64,000 nucleotides of DNA, taken from Aphanomyces cochlioides (Eukaryota; Oomycota; Saprolegniomycetes; Saprolegniales; Verrucalvaceae). Position 1 is the first letter of the stretch. Each line of letters starts with the position of its first letter. The stretch is taken from positions 124,001-188,000 of the forward strand of contig JAHQRK010000045.1 of assembly GCA_019828595.1 (NCBI GenBank), in the 5' to 3' direction. Position numbers and translations under genes: made by a program. Positions 10,776-21,891 of this stretch are shown here, in pieces. Under the pieces are notes generated by a model. The model was not told where the DNA came from. It ran no database searches and saw only the letters and a program-made list of their open reading frames with translations.

Positions 10776-11860
10776 CAATGAAGTCGAGCAAATTAAAAAT
10801 CGTGTCGCGACGTCAGAATCGAACTCTGTTGCCATGCCAAATGAATCCTCAAGGGCATCAACTGACAAAAGCGACACAGAGCAAACAACGCGCATTGACG
10901 GAAATTGGAGCTGGTGTGGAATGGTCACTTTTCATCATTTGAATTCGGCGTGTCATGCTAACCACGCACAGAGTACTAGATCAAATGTGAAAAACGAATG
11001 GATTGTGGATTCTGGCGCTACGCATCACATGTGCTTTATTAAAAGCATGTTTCTCGATCTCAAGTCTTCATTCCCCACTGCAACCAAAGAAGTTGGTTTA
11101 CCCAATGGTGGAAAAGTTTCTGTCGAAGGTTACGGCAAAGTCAAGCTTGTTGTCAAATGCAGTGAAACAAAGCAATAAAGCCGAAATTCTTCTCGACAGC
11201 GTACTCTACATTCCAAAGTTCAATCGAAATCTATTGTCAATTCCTAAAGCTTCAGCAGCTGGACTAAAATTCGACTTCAATGCAATAGCCGGAAGAGTCG
11301 TAGTGTCCTGTGGATATCAACCAATTGTTTCAGCTAGACCTGAAGGCAAAGCATTATACATTCTTGAACACTTACAGCAACCCACAGCAGAAGCCAATGC
11401 CTTGATGGTCCAGCCCGCATTTGATTTGTGGCAAAAGCGACTTGGCCATCTCAACGCCTCGGAAATGAAGCGACTCATAGACAAGCAAACTGTGCGTGGA
11501 TTCAAAGTGACTAAGTCTGATCTCAATGGGTGGATATGTGACTCCTGCGAATTGGGCAAAAAGTCTCGGAAGGTGAAACTACCTTCAGCAACATCGTCTG
11601 CGATGAAATGCAACGCTAAAGTGCACTCAGATCTTACTGGTCCCATAGAGACACCTGCCCTTGATGGAGCAAGGTATGTGTGCTTATTCGTAGACAGACA
11701 TTCAGGCTATATCTCCTGCTACTTCCTTACCAAGAAGAACGAATTTAATGACTTTACTTATTCAACACAAGGCAATGATTGAGACATCACACAATTTACC
11801 ACTGGTTGAACTGCACTCCGACAATAGAGGTGAATTTGTCAATAACTACACCATTTGCCG
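10776..11860 (+). pseudogene. Ty1/copia fragment: protease and integrase N-terminal half
   Basis: The fragment contains a copia aspartic protease (EWIVDSGATHHMC at about 11000), a GAG-pre-integrase zinc region (RLGHLNASEMKRL, ICDSCELGKK at about 11440-11570), and the integrase core with its first acidic residue (VHSDLTGPIE, about 11625) and second (LHSDNRGEF, about 11810). A stop and frameshift near 11178 and another near 11745 break it. The third integrase acidic residue is missing. In a normal copia element this part precedes the RT; here it follows it. Confidence 0.85.
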
Positions 11861-11984
11861 GTTTAGTTCGTTTAACTTGCGATATATTTCGTATCATTTG
11901 CAATATATTTCGTATCACGTGCAATATAACATTTCTTTGGTTCCGACAGTGCCGAAGTCCGCAAGGCTTGCAAGACTGTCGGCG

Positions 11985-12770
11985 ATATGTGCAACCTCTT
12001 AGCTATGACGTTTTCTTGCTGGAGAAACGTGCTCCAGCAAGAAAACTTCCCGATCGTGCTGGAACTCCTCAAGAAAGCCGAGATTTTGACTGAAACACAT
12101 CCCGCCGGCCGCGCTGTGACGCTAAACAACTTTGCGTGCTACTACCGCCGCCAAGGCAACCTCCACAAAGCACTCACCAATCTCACAGAGGCGCTTGCTA
12201 TTGAAGCCAAACTTGACAATGTTCCAAACCGCGCTGACACGCATCTCAATATGTGTGCTGTCCTCTCTCAGCTTGGCCGTCACCAAGGCGCGCTCGAGCA
12301 GGCGCAGTCAGCACTAATATTGCTCCAAGAAGAGCACAGTATGGCGCAAAATCTCCTCGTCAACATTGCTTTCTACATTTCTGCCTGTGAGAATCTCACT
12401 CCCTTCTTGAAGGCAGCTTAGATGCGAACAGACATTGCACTTGGGTTTGGCGACACTGTGTGGTCGACCACATCCTTCAATATCTGCCAGATTGGACATC
12501 GCGCGGTGGAATAGCGTGGCTGTCGCCAGAATTCAACATCCAAAGAACCATGTGAGGGGTACAGTTGAAAACGTCCGGACGCAGGAGACAAGAGCGAATT
12601 CGTTCTGGCATCAACCGACCGTCGATATCATCACTGTGGCTGCCTATGCAAGTCTTCTCGCTGTCGCCAAACTCGGAGGTCCTTCACTCGACCGGTTATG
12701 TTTCGACAAATTTGCTAGCCAAGTGTATTCCGCACCCAGGTCACCTACAGCATCATCCTGAGTCTCTGGA
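11985..12770 (+). pseudogene. Tetratricopeptide-like gene remnant, paralogue of 2775-3744
   Basis: The open part (about 12035-12420) shows TPR-style helix pairs: a KKAEIL helix, then TLNNFACYYRRQGNLHKALTNL, ADTHLNMCAVLSQLGRHQGA, and NLLVNIAFYISA. TPR units normally act as protein-protein scaffolds. After a stop at 12419 the similarity to the inverted copy continues in other frames to about 12700, so the gene is broken. Just upstream (11876-11935) is a 21-bp duplicated AT-rich word, ATATATTTCGTATCA, at the junction with the copia fragment. Confidence 0.6.
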
Positions 12771-13139
12771 TCCTTCTTCAGTAGCCGTCCTCCTCGCATG
12801 AGAGTGTACACTGTATATTACTATTAATAGTAAAGCTTACAAGAATAGTCTCGTGAATAGTAAGTCTGAATATGGCCTAGCACTATGACGAGAACACACG
12901 CTGGATTGTCGTCGCAGAAAGACATGACCAAACTTCTTTGCCACTGCCCCCTATGCAAAGGATTGTAATCCATGTAGAGAACGATGTCAATGTAACGAGT
13001 CTTGTTTTGTTGATTTGTTTATACATCCTACACTAGACCCGATACAATCGCATTTGGGGTTTGACGATATGGACAATGGCCACGGTCGACCTTGGGCATT
13101 GAGCTTTAGGAATCACACGCTCAATTCTCCAAGTCAATA

Positions 13140-13375
13140 TTGTCTGATTGACTCAAAATTTCCGACTTGGCTGAAATCGATCAAACTTTGAATCAATCAC
13201 CAAATCGAACCAGCCAATCAGCGTCCAGAATTTGTTTAAACACACACAAAACACACCAACCCACACACACTAATTCATGTACCTTCCGATTATACTTGAA
13301 TTCACTATTACCAGATTGACCACACAAATTTCGTCGATTTTGATCAAAACTGTAAATTTGGATGAATAAGACCAT
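13140..13375. repeat. MITE family 2, copy A (236 bp)
   Basis: Nearly identical to 38459-38693. It begins TTGTCTGATTGACTC, has TA on both sides (13138-13139, 13376-13377), and its right end is close to GACAA. The ends resemble MITE family 1 (TTGTC...GACAA), so the two families may share one transposase. Confidence 0.8.
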
Positions 13376-13482
13376 TACGTATATTTTAAGCCAATCAAAA
13401 TAGGGTTGTACACAGGGCTGCACATTCATATGAAATAGTCAGACGGATATTGAAAAATATCCGTAAACGTCAGAAAAATGGA

Positions 13483-15726
13483 CTGACTTTTTCCATTGTG
13501 TAAAAATACATACTATAGAAAATTCAAGATAAGGGGGAAATTTGGAGAACGAGTCAGACAAAAAATCTGCGGCTTGCAATTCGTTGTTAGTGACGTCATT
13601 TTTCTTTTAGTCATGGGTGAGTCAAGTCGTAGGTCGACGACCCTGAGCGACTTGAGAGACAGCAGAATTGCCCCGCAAACAAAGAAGAGCTACAACAGTG
13701 GCCTGAAGCAAATCATAAAGTGGCTTCATTTGTCAGAGAGGTGGTCATTTATGGTAGCAGACGACGGTACAATCGACTTGACATATTTCAATTATGATGA
13801 CTTCTCTAAATTTATTGAATGGAAGTTCCAAAACTCCAATTCAAAATTGGGAACCCTCTCAAACTATCGCTCAGCCATAAATGATTATTATCTACATTTT
13901 AATATTAAGCTAAATACTTCATGTTATCGTAGGAATACAGAGACGATGTGCTGCCGAAGAGCAGGCTGGAACCATCAAAGATAGTGGCAAACGTCCTCTT
14001 CGAATCAACCAATATGTTGAACTGTGCAAGCACACTCTCACACTGATGGATGGTGGCTTTACGCATCTTTTTTATCCCTTTCTTGGAATTTATGTGCAGA
14101 TCTCGATCAACAGATTCCATTTGCCTAGAACACTTATCTGTTGAAAATGATGCCCTAGGGTGCACATTTTACATGTCAAAGACGGATCAAAATGGAAAAA
14201 AGAGGCGTGATCCTAAACATATTTACGCTAATCCCTTGAAACCAGAGATTTGTTGTTTTTTAGCCCTTGGTATATATCTAGCATGTAATCCCCAACTTAA
14301 ATCTGGCGCTTTGTTCCCTGGGCCTAACCAGCGTGAAAGATTTCGAAAGAGTTTATCAAGAGCTGTGGCTCATGTCGGTCAAGTTTGTGGTGCTGATATT
14401 GGTACACATTCAATTCGCAAAGGTGCTGCTACCTTTGTTATATCTGGAAGTACCTCTGGACCATCAATTGTAAATGTGTGCATTCGATGTGGTTGGTCCC
14501 TTGGACATGTTGTTGAAAGATATATTCATTATGATGGAGCTGGTGATGAGTATGTAGGGCGAGTTGTTGCAGGCTTGCCTTTATCTAATGGTGATTTTGC
14601 AATTTTGCCACCACACTTTATAGATTCCGACTCTGCATGTGTGAATGAGTCGATTAAGAAAATATTCCCCAACTTGGCTATGTATTCTGAGCTCCATGGT
14701 GTTTTGAACCTTTGTTTGGCATCCTTGGTGTTTCACGCAAATTTTCTAGTGTCAACATTGCCTGCCAAGCATCCTTTGCTATCAACTCCTTTGTTCACTA
14801 ACGGAAATTTGATCTCAAATTTAAAAGATGTTATTACCCAAACATCAACAACTTTAGTCTCTACTGGCATTCCTCCTCATATCTCTCTACATTGTCAGCT
14901 TGAAGCAAACCACAAGTCAATCCAGGCTTTGGCAAGCACAATCCTCAATGGTATCAGCGATATTTTGGAAGAAAAGGGGGTTGGCGCAGGGAATATAACA
15001 AAAGAATTGCTTGAATCAACATTGCGGAGGATTATGCATGATGTCTCTCTAGTACAAAATGTGGATGAGCCCCGAGAGAACCAAATATTGAATGAACGTA
15101 CATCTTTACATTGTTGGGACGGAAGATGGCACAGGTTGCCACAGTCATTTGAGCTACCCGCCGTCGATGTGCTCACGGCATGGACGTTGTGGTGGTGTGG
15201 AGCTCCAGCAAAAAATTTACCCCCTTTCAGGCAACTTGATCCAAAAGATTTGACACGAAAGCAAGCTAAAATATTCTCAGCTTGGAAATTCGCAATGAAA
15301 ATACTCACAGATTCGTTGATAGCAGCAGGCGATCCAACTTGCAACATCAGTGCTTTAGAAAGTCAAAGCTCAACAATTGTGTCTATGTCCTTCCATATAA
15401 TTACCACTACATTGTTGTCAAGGCTGACGTCAACTCCACGTGGTCGAAGTCGTCGTTTGGGCCAAATGAAGCTCGTGACATTTGCTCGTCATGCACGCCA
15501 ATTGTAGATTTCGAGGATACTTGGCACATAGCTTCTAAGATTTCAATGAATGATGTATTTTTCTTCATACCTCATAAGACGTCCATTGTGCGAGCCCACC
15601 AATCTCTCCATTGTGCTTGTGGGCCGTCGATCTCGTTCTGTTTCTCCAACGTCAAATTCCAAATTGATGCAAAGCATATTTAACCAATCAGAATAAGTCA
15701 GATTTTGTGTCTGACTTTTTCCAATG
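13483..15726 (+). mobile_element. Crypton element with 16-bp flanking direct repeats
   Basis: CTGACTTTTTCCATTG (13483-13498) and CTGACTTTTTCCAATG (15711-15726) match at 15 of 16 bases. They bracket the recombinase gene on both sides in the same orientation. Cryptons carry a tyrosine recombinase and integrate by recombination between short identical sites, so such a pair is expected. The exact crossover is inferred. Confidence 0.5.
13613..15507 (+). pseudogene. Crypton tyrosine recombinase with two frameshifts
   Basis: The N-terminal SAM-like core-binding part reads from ATG at 13613 (IAPQTKKSYNSGLKQIIKWL, LSNYRSAINDYYLHF). The frame then shifts near 13935 (RCAAEEQAGTIKDSGKRPL) and again near 14085 before the catalytic domain. 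There the arginine (MCRSRSTDS), the H-x-x-R box (THSIRKGA, about 14410) and the nucleophilic tyrosine (VERYIHYD, about 14520) are all present. The C-terminal extension ends LTSTPRGRSRRLGQ, as in oomycete Crypton proteins. A small intron might replace one of the frameshifts, but no good GT donor is visible before 13935. Confidence 0.8.
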
Positions 15727-16457
15727 ACAATACAAATGATAGATACGAAGACTGTATGAGGAAGAAATTCCCTACATCTGTCATCCGGATAATTATCCGG
15801 ATAACGTATTTTGGCAATTTAGAGGGCTTTCTGCCGGATAAGGTCTTTCCCTCATTGCAACAGCTTCACTTCAAAGAGAGTTTTCGGACTCCGGATTCGA
15901 ACCATCCTGCGTGTCAAATTCACGGGGGCTTGAACAAAATATCCGGATAGTGGAATATACAACCAGGCGTTTCGGAAAACATATGCGTCATTCCTTCTGT
16001 GTGTACCACAGTTGTTGATGGTCATACTTACATCATCGTACGTCGTACATACGTACCAACGTCTTGTTGGAGCTTTGTCACGTCTTGAAGCCATCATGTT
16101 CCCGTTCCTTTTTCCCAACCTGCTCAACACAACATTATTTGTTAGTTTTACAGTATTTCTAGAATAAAACTAAGTTGACTTAATAAAATGAATAAAGCAG
16201 TTGTAACTGTGTCCAAAATGATCCAATGCGTTTGAATCACATCCGCCGAAGTCACAGGTTGCGGCTTCGAGTGCTGCCGTGCGAGTTTTATTTGACTTAT
16301 AAAATTGCCTGACTTTTTGGCTGCAAACTACCATTTATTGCTCCTACCGAACGCCCACCATTTATTGCTCCTACCTAACGACCACCATTCTAGACTAGGA
16401 AACACACACATCTCATTCCTACAGCATGAAGCAGACTACAACAAGCATCGCAATGCA
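15727..16457. other. Intergenic stretch with ATCCGGATAA palindrome
   Basis: ATCCGGATAATTATCCGGAT at about 15783-15802 is a perfect 20-bp palindrome. ATCCGGATA recurs at about 15940. The pair could be the ends of a small element similar to the one suspected at 415-640. I see no gene. Confidence 0.35.
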
Positions 16458-16860
16458 TGACATAGCATCATCGAGCACTGGTATGCATTACTCAGCCTTG
16501 CACAATCACAGTCTCTTGATGAGTTTGTTGTTGTGCGCAGGCTTTCCACGACATGCCAAAGCTCAATGATACTTTGACATACGTCTACTTGCAGCCACAG
16601 AGCATGCATTGGGTCGGCTCTGTGGCTGCAAGTAGACATTGCCATGTATGTCACTACCTGATCGAGCCCTGGCATGCAATGCGCAGCTTGTGCACAACAA
16701 CGGTCTCTTGATGAGGTTGTTGCTGTGCACACACTTTCTAATGACATGCTCATGCCTAATGATGCATGTAGACATGGAATACACCACTATCCATTGCATG
16801 AACCGCCAAACCTGCTTACAACAACAGTTTATCGATGCTTGATACATTACAGCTTTGACA
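16458..16860. repeat. Imperfect tandem repeat, about 195-bp period
   Basis: ATCGAGCACTGGTATGCATT... at about 16471 and ATCGAGCCCTGGCATGCAAT... at about 16662 begin two copies of one segment. Both include CTCTTGATGAG(T/G)TTGTTG(T/C)TGTG. A third, weaker start lies near 16800. The palindrome at 16583-16637 sits between the units. Four overlapping short frames here are shadows of the repeat. Confidence 0.65.
16583..16637. repeat. Palindrome with 21-bp perfect arms
   Basis: GTCTACTTGCAGCCACAGAG(C) at 16583-16603 is matched exactly in inverse by 16617-16637, around a 13-base loop. Outside the arms, GACATAC at 16577-16582 and its complement further right extend the symmetry with gaps. It lies about 390 bp before the start of the gene at 17024. 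Confidence 0.9.
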
Positions 16861-17023
16861 TATGACGGGACAAAGTAACAGTAGACATTATTGCTATAAG
16901 TTAAGGCGGGATAATTTGAACAATCTAGATTAACTGATTACTGAAGACGGGACAAGTATAACAAGATGGATTTGTCGTTACAGTAACTCGAAATGTCATT
17001 GTTTGTCTTACTACGTGAGCGAA

Positions 17024-18479
17024 ATGGCCACATCTTCAGTCGCGTTTGATTCCTTCGTCGGGCGCAATCCTGGTGTGACGTTCACGAACAGACACCTGAT
17101 ACAAATATTGCATCTCGGTTGCGTTTCAGCTCAACGCAATCAGTCCAGACAAGAATTGCTGAAGAAGATGAAAACATTGCTCAAGGATGGAGGTCCCCCT
17201 AGAGCTTCAAAGGATGGTAATATCACGGCTTGGTTGAAAGTGGAGGGCAGCATACCCTCTGAATGGGTTGAGTGGCTGGAAGCGCATACAGCATGGCAGG
17301 AGGAACAAATTGCGCGAGAAGAAGAACATCGGGAATTTAATCATGTTGATGTTCAATCGAGAAATCGCCATCAGTTGAATACCACCTTCTCCCCTTTGGT
17401 GTGATGGCTCGGGCCTCTAATGCCGACATGGCCATTGGGCGAGTTCAAAAGTTATGCCACGCGCGAGACTTTAGTCCTGTGTTGCCTGTTTTTGAGAGAT
17501 TCCCAAAGACTATTATCGAAGCAAAACGCTTTGAGATGACAGGAGCCGCAGATTCCGTGATTTGGGTACAGCTTACAGAATTGCTACCGTCTATTAACAG
17601 TAAGGTTGAAACGTGAGCGGCATCTAATGGTATGCGTAGGTGGTTTGGAGAAGTATGGATTGCACGGTAGTGCTTTGTTTTGGGTTTTGCAGGCCCTACG
17701 TAAAGATTTGGACGCACTTGGGCTCGACATATCGTTCAACTGTCTGTACAATCGTACGTCGCAATGTTCAATAATGATTTAATGTGGAGTAGACAAAGTG
17801 CCCTTTCCAGTAAATACCACCAAAATAATCGTTGTTTCCGATCCAACTGCTGAGGATCCACAGCAGCATCGAATTCGTTCGCGCAGTGTTCAAAACGCGA
17901 AAAATCTCTTGTTGCGGCAAGCCGCCAACTATGCTGCCCTTGGGCACGGAACCGTGATTGTAAATGAACGAACGATGGTAGTTGACTGAGGATGATGTAG
18001 ATTACTCATGTCAATGGACGAGACCCCTCGCACTCTTTTGTTAATGTCGTTCGACCACGAGAGCGGTATTTTGCGGCGGGGGATACACGAACTCAAGCAC
18101 TGCACTTCATGCAGTCTCTTTTTGATACCCCCCCGAGATCCAAAATGAATGTTGCTCGAGCTTCAAGAGGCTCCCAACGCTGCTTTACGAAAAGTGAGTA
18201 CATAATAGTATCATTTAATGGCATTACGAATAGACAACACGGCTTTTGGTCGCTGAGGCTTCTGGACATTCTCCAAATTGGCTCCAGAAGCCGAGTTGGG
18301 TTGAAGCCAGCTTTCAGGGATGTGATCCGCGCTTGATGAATCGAACGCAATTGCTCAAGTGCTGCTACTCTTGTTTGCAGCATTTGTACACTAAAAACTT
18401 TGGCGGTTCTGTGACTTTAGTGAACGATCGATTCGTGTTCATGAACAACGGCACGAATTCCGACGAAGAAATCATCTAA
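17024..18479 (+). CDS. Unknown multi-exon protein, convergent with the KDZ transposase
   Basis: The N-terminal exon opens at ATG 17024 (MATSSVAFDSFVGRNPG) and includes SEWVEWLEAHTAWQEEQIAREEEHRE, probably a coiled coil. Three introns keep phase cleanly: 17600-17639, 17754-17792 and 17960-18000 (39-41 bp). They join QLTELLPSIN to GLEKYGLHGSALFWVLQALRKDLDALG, KVPFPVNTTKIIVVSD and THVNGRDPSHSFVNVVRPRERYF. The joins near 17400 and 18194 are not settled and may be introns or frameshifts. The last exon ends TLVNDRFVFMNN...DEEII. The stop is 5 bp from the stop of the transposase gene. I recognise no domain. Position suggests an accessory protein of the same element. Confidence 0.5.
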
Positions 18480-18484
18480 TGGCA

Positions 18485-21409
18485 TTACTCATTTTCAAAC
18501 CGAAGTGCTAACAAGAGTATATTGATTTGCTTCCACTTGAAGGATTGTTTGCCGTTGGTAACCATTTGACGTGAAATCGTCGTCGAGCGCAAATCATTTA
18601 CATATGCCTTATAGTGCTTAGCGTACGATATAAAGTGCTCTTTCGTCATGAAGCCGGCCTGCGCAACAACCGACTTGAATTGAGCATTAAATACTTCGCA
18701 CACAGTTGTCGCAACATGCTCCAGTTCAGGGAAGTTATCAATACAATAACCGCTGCTGCAATTGACATGATTACAAAAGTGGAATCGATCCACCACAAAC
18801 CACACATTTCTAAAAAACCATGGCTCACGCCTCATGCAATACGTCTGAAGATTGCAGGCGTTGTCCATGATAATAATTCTTTTTCGACGACTATCAGATA
18901 GTCGACGATATAATATTGAAAACGGATGCTTTGGTGATTCGTAGTCATGCATATCAGCAAAGCCAAGACATATTCCATGGGGGCAACAGAACAAGAAGGT
19001 GCCCGGCATCTTCAACTTACTTCCAGGTGAGTGTTTCGTGCAGATGACATCGTCATCTTCGTGGACTTCGTTGTACGGCGCAAGGTGCCTGCGGTACGGA
19101 GCTGAGGGAAACCATTCATCAAGTAGTTCATCTGCAATATATTCCATGCCATGAGTGCCAATATTATCTCTCTCTTCCAGAGGTAGATCATCCAGATACG
19201 AGCAAAATCGAGCCATTTCTAGTAGGACTGGTGCCAGTGCTGGCCACAGCTCGTAGCTCGAGTTAATATCCATGGTGGAGATTCGCAGGGCGTCAGCGAG
19301 AACGGGCATGTTGCGAGCCAAAGCACGCGACGCATGTGTAGAAATAACTCGGGAGTTCGCAATTCCAGTGGGTATAGGACCCATCTCCTCAGGACATCGA
19401 ATGATTCCCGCGGGTACAGGGGATTGTCGAGCTAAATCTGAAACTACACCTCTCCAAAGATCTGGGCACAAACAACTTTCATCTGCAAGTGCAATCAATT
19501 CTCGAACAAATTCTAGCAATGGACGACAGTGAATATACAAAAGTTGCAAGAGCTGAAGGTGATGCGAGGCTGGGATGTTGATGGGAGCAGTAAGCGTGTG
19601 AGACGCTGAGTGACCACAAAACTGAAGTAGTAATTGACGACTTTTTGCGTTCCGTACAAACACACGATTGGCAACAGGAATACCGCGGCGGATGTGGTCA
19701 ACGCGGGGCAGTACTGGTCTGCTGTAGTCTGAGTGCTTGCTTTTCTTGGATGCCATCTTGGCATTTCCATCACACACGAGAATAGGTGCAGTGTCCTAGC
19801 TACCGCACACACTACAATTGAATGCCGAGAGGAGATTAATATCAACCCTAGATAATGTGACGTGGTTAAACATACTATATCTTACACGTCGAGAATGCGC
19901 CAGCAAGCAGTCTGGAAAATCGATTTTGAGCACCATTGGCCCCTTCGAGAGCGATGCATTGCAAGGAGAGTACGGTAAACACCAGACAACTTAGATTGCC
20001 CGTGTATGATAGCGGCGTAAACGTAGGCTACTAGGTCCATGTCAAAGAATACTCGACGGCTAATACGCAGAAAACCATGGTCACGTCCGTCATACTCCAG
20101 AGTACCATCACAGTCAGGATTCATGCAGACAAAGTACGGAACTTCAATTGTGCATGACTTCACCAATCCATAGACTGTGCATACACTGTCTGAACGCCGA
20201 TTTATTAGATCGAAGGCATTGTTGCAGACACACTGCAAGTTGGTTTCTTGTTTGGCTTCGAATGTTTCTGGAATAAAATCCATTAGGTTGTCGTATCCTC
20301 TGCGTTGACGCACTGCATCTAACGCATCAGGGGCAAGGGAAAATACTTGGTGGACCGAACGACGACGTCGACTGTCATCATCATCCACAGGATATACCTC
20401 ACACTCAGCATCTGCAAAAAAATCAATGTCAATTGCAATGTCAGAGCTGCTATTTGCCGAATAAAGCTCCCATGTCCGTTCGTGGACACAAAACGAAGTG
20501 TTTGGACACATTTCACATCCCTCAGGTCCGTTTGCACTGAGGCGAATCAATCCCCTGTCGTAGGGATCGATCTCACTAGCAGCCGATATATATACGCTCT
20601 TCGTCGGAGCGCTTGTGACTGAAAATACGTATGCTGCAGGAATAAGGTCAATTGTGCGCAAATAGTTGTCATCTCGCTGCTCTAGATGGCTGCGGAGTCC
20701 ATTCAAAGCCTGAACGTGGAAGCAAATTTCATCCAGCAGGTCGTCTTCAAAGTCGACATAGTTTCGCAGTAGTGCAAGACTTTGAGTCAACAAATATATC
20801 TTTGTCACTCGATTGCGATGGGTTTTGCACAACGAGCAGAACGACACTTCCTTCACACCATCTCTAAACTTGACATCCAGTGTATATACATGGGCAGCTT
20901 CTCGAGTAAAATTCGTCGCTTTCATGGCTGTTGAAAGTGCAGGAAGGATATAGAGTACTCCTGGACATACAATTTCTACCGATCCTGCAGCGAGCAGTGC
21001 ATTCGCAAAGCGTTGATAATATGCGACGTCGAAATCACCCTACATGAGCTTTAGACATTTTACTCTGTCACTTATTACAACATTTTCCTCGACTGTGTCT
21101 TCCCAAGCATCAGCCAAATTAACGCCGTCATCACTTGTGCTCTCGGTGTTTGCAGGAATGACACTTCCTCCTCTAACACCATCGTTCTAAGTAGAATAGT
21201 ATTGTTCCGACAATAGACGTGATGTTCGACTACCTTTTCGGCTATACACACAGCCGACACAGACCTTAGGACGAAGCTAGTCGGGCTCGATACTCGAAAT
21301 GGGCTAAACAGCTACATCGGCACCCACCACAACGTTTTGTTGTGCAATTTCTCAACCGCTTCGGCTCTCTGCAGTCCAAACACTTGTTTGATCCTCTGTT
21401 CCGCCCCAT
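18485..21409 (-). CDS. KDZ-superfamily-like DDE transposase with cysteine cluster
   Basis: The exons I can phase are 21186-21079, 21039-19888 and 19795-18485, joined across introns of 39 and 92 bp. Upstream lies a cysteine-rich start (CLDCREP...NCTTKRCGGCRCSC, ATG at 21409) whose junction to 21260-21234 is unresolved. The protein is about 870-910 residues. The first half has CxxC sites (FCSLCK, CEMCPNTSFC, CVCNN, CMNPDCDG) like the CxC clusters of KDZ transposases. The second has DTAPILVCDGNAKM, then IIIMDNACNLQTYCMRREPW, FVVDRFHFCNH and FPELEHVATTVCEVFN, which supply candidate D, D and E residues. It would cut and paste the element. No stop interrupts the phased exons. Family placement comes from remembered motifs. 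Confidence 0.65.
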
Positions 21410-21504
21410 AACCGCTCTCGAATGATTTATCGTCGCCGAAATACGAGGGTACGTCGCGCCAGCAGCCCCACAAGACAAAGCTCAAATTGGACGAGACAAA
21501 CACT

Positions 21505-21665
21505 ACTGATAAGACGTGACAACCATTTGAAGACGTGCCAAACTTTGGACTAGACGTGACTTGGCTCCAGAGAACGTGATAGACTGGTTGACCTTATGGA
21601 CGGAAGGACAAACACTGGATAAGACGGGATGCAAGTTTAGTAGACGTTAATTGACATGTATTATT
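21505..21665. promoter_or_regulatory. Divergent promoter region with repeated GACGTGAC-like words
   Basis: Between the divergent transposase (start 21409) and HTH-SET gene (start 21892), AAGACGTGACA, AAGACGTGCCA, TAGACGTGACT, GAACGTGATA, AAGACGGGATG and TAGACGTTAAT occur within about 140 bp in the same orientation. They may bind an element-encoded protein such as the HTH factor next door. No TATA-like site was chosen. Confidence 0.4.
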
Positions 21666-21891
21666 GGCCAAAATCTGGCTTGATATAATTCATCCTCCGG
21701 AATTTCATAATATAAAGTCCTAGGATGATGTGACTGGAAGATTTGACTCACTGACTACTCACAAGTCACTATTCATAAATGAGGACATATTAAATTACTC
21801 TCCACATGTACATTGAACTCGTTCATGTGTCAAAGCTGAATCAATTCCATTTCACAACCTTCCGATTCCGTCGGAAGCTGACACGCTCAAC

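Noticed and set aside
13935..14085. Introns in place of the two Crypton frame changes
   Set aside because: No GT donor with a fitting AG was found around the first break, and protein similarity is continuous across it in another frame, so frameshifts are more likely.
16436..16865. Several overlapping 60-105 codon frames on both strands
   Set aside because: They fall in a tandem repeat and palindrome and have no features of their own.
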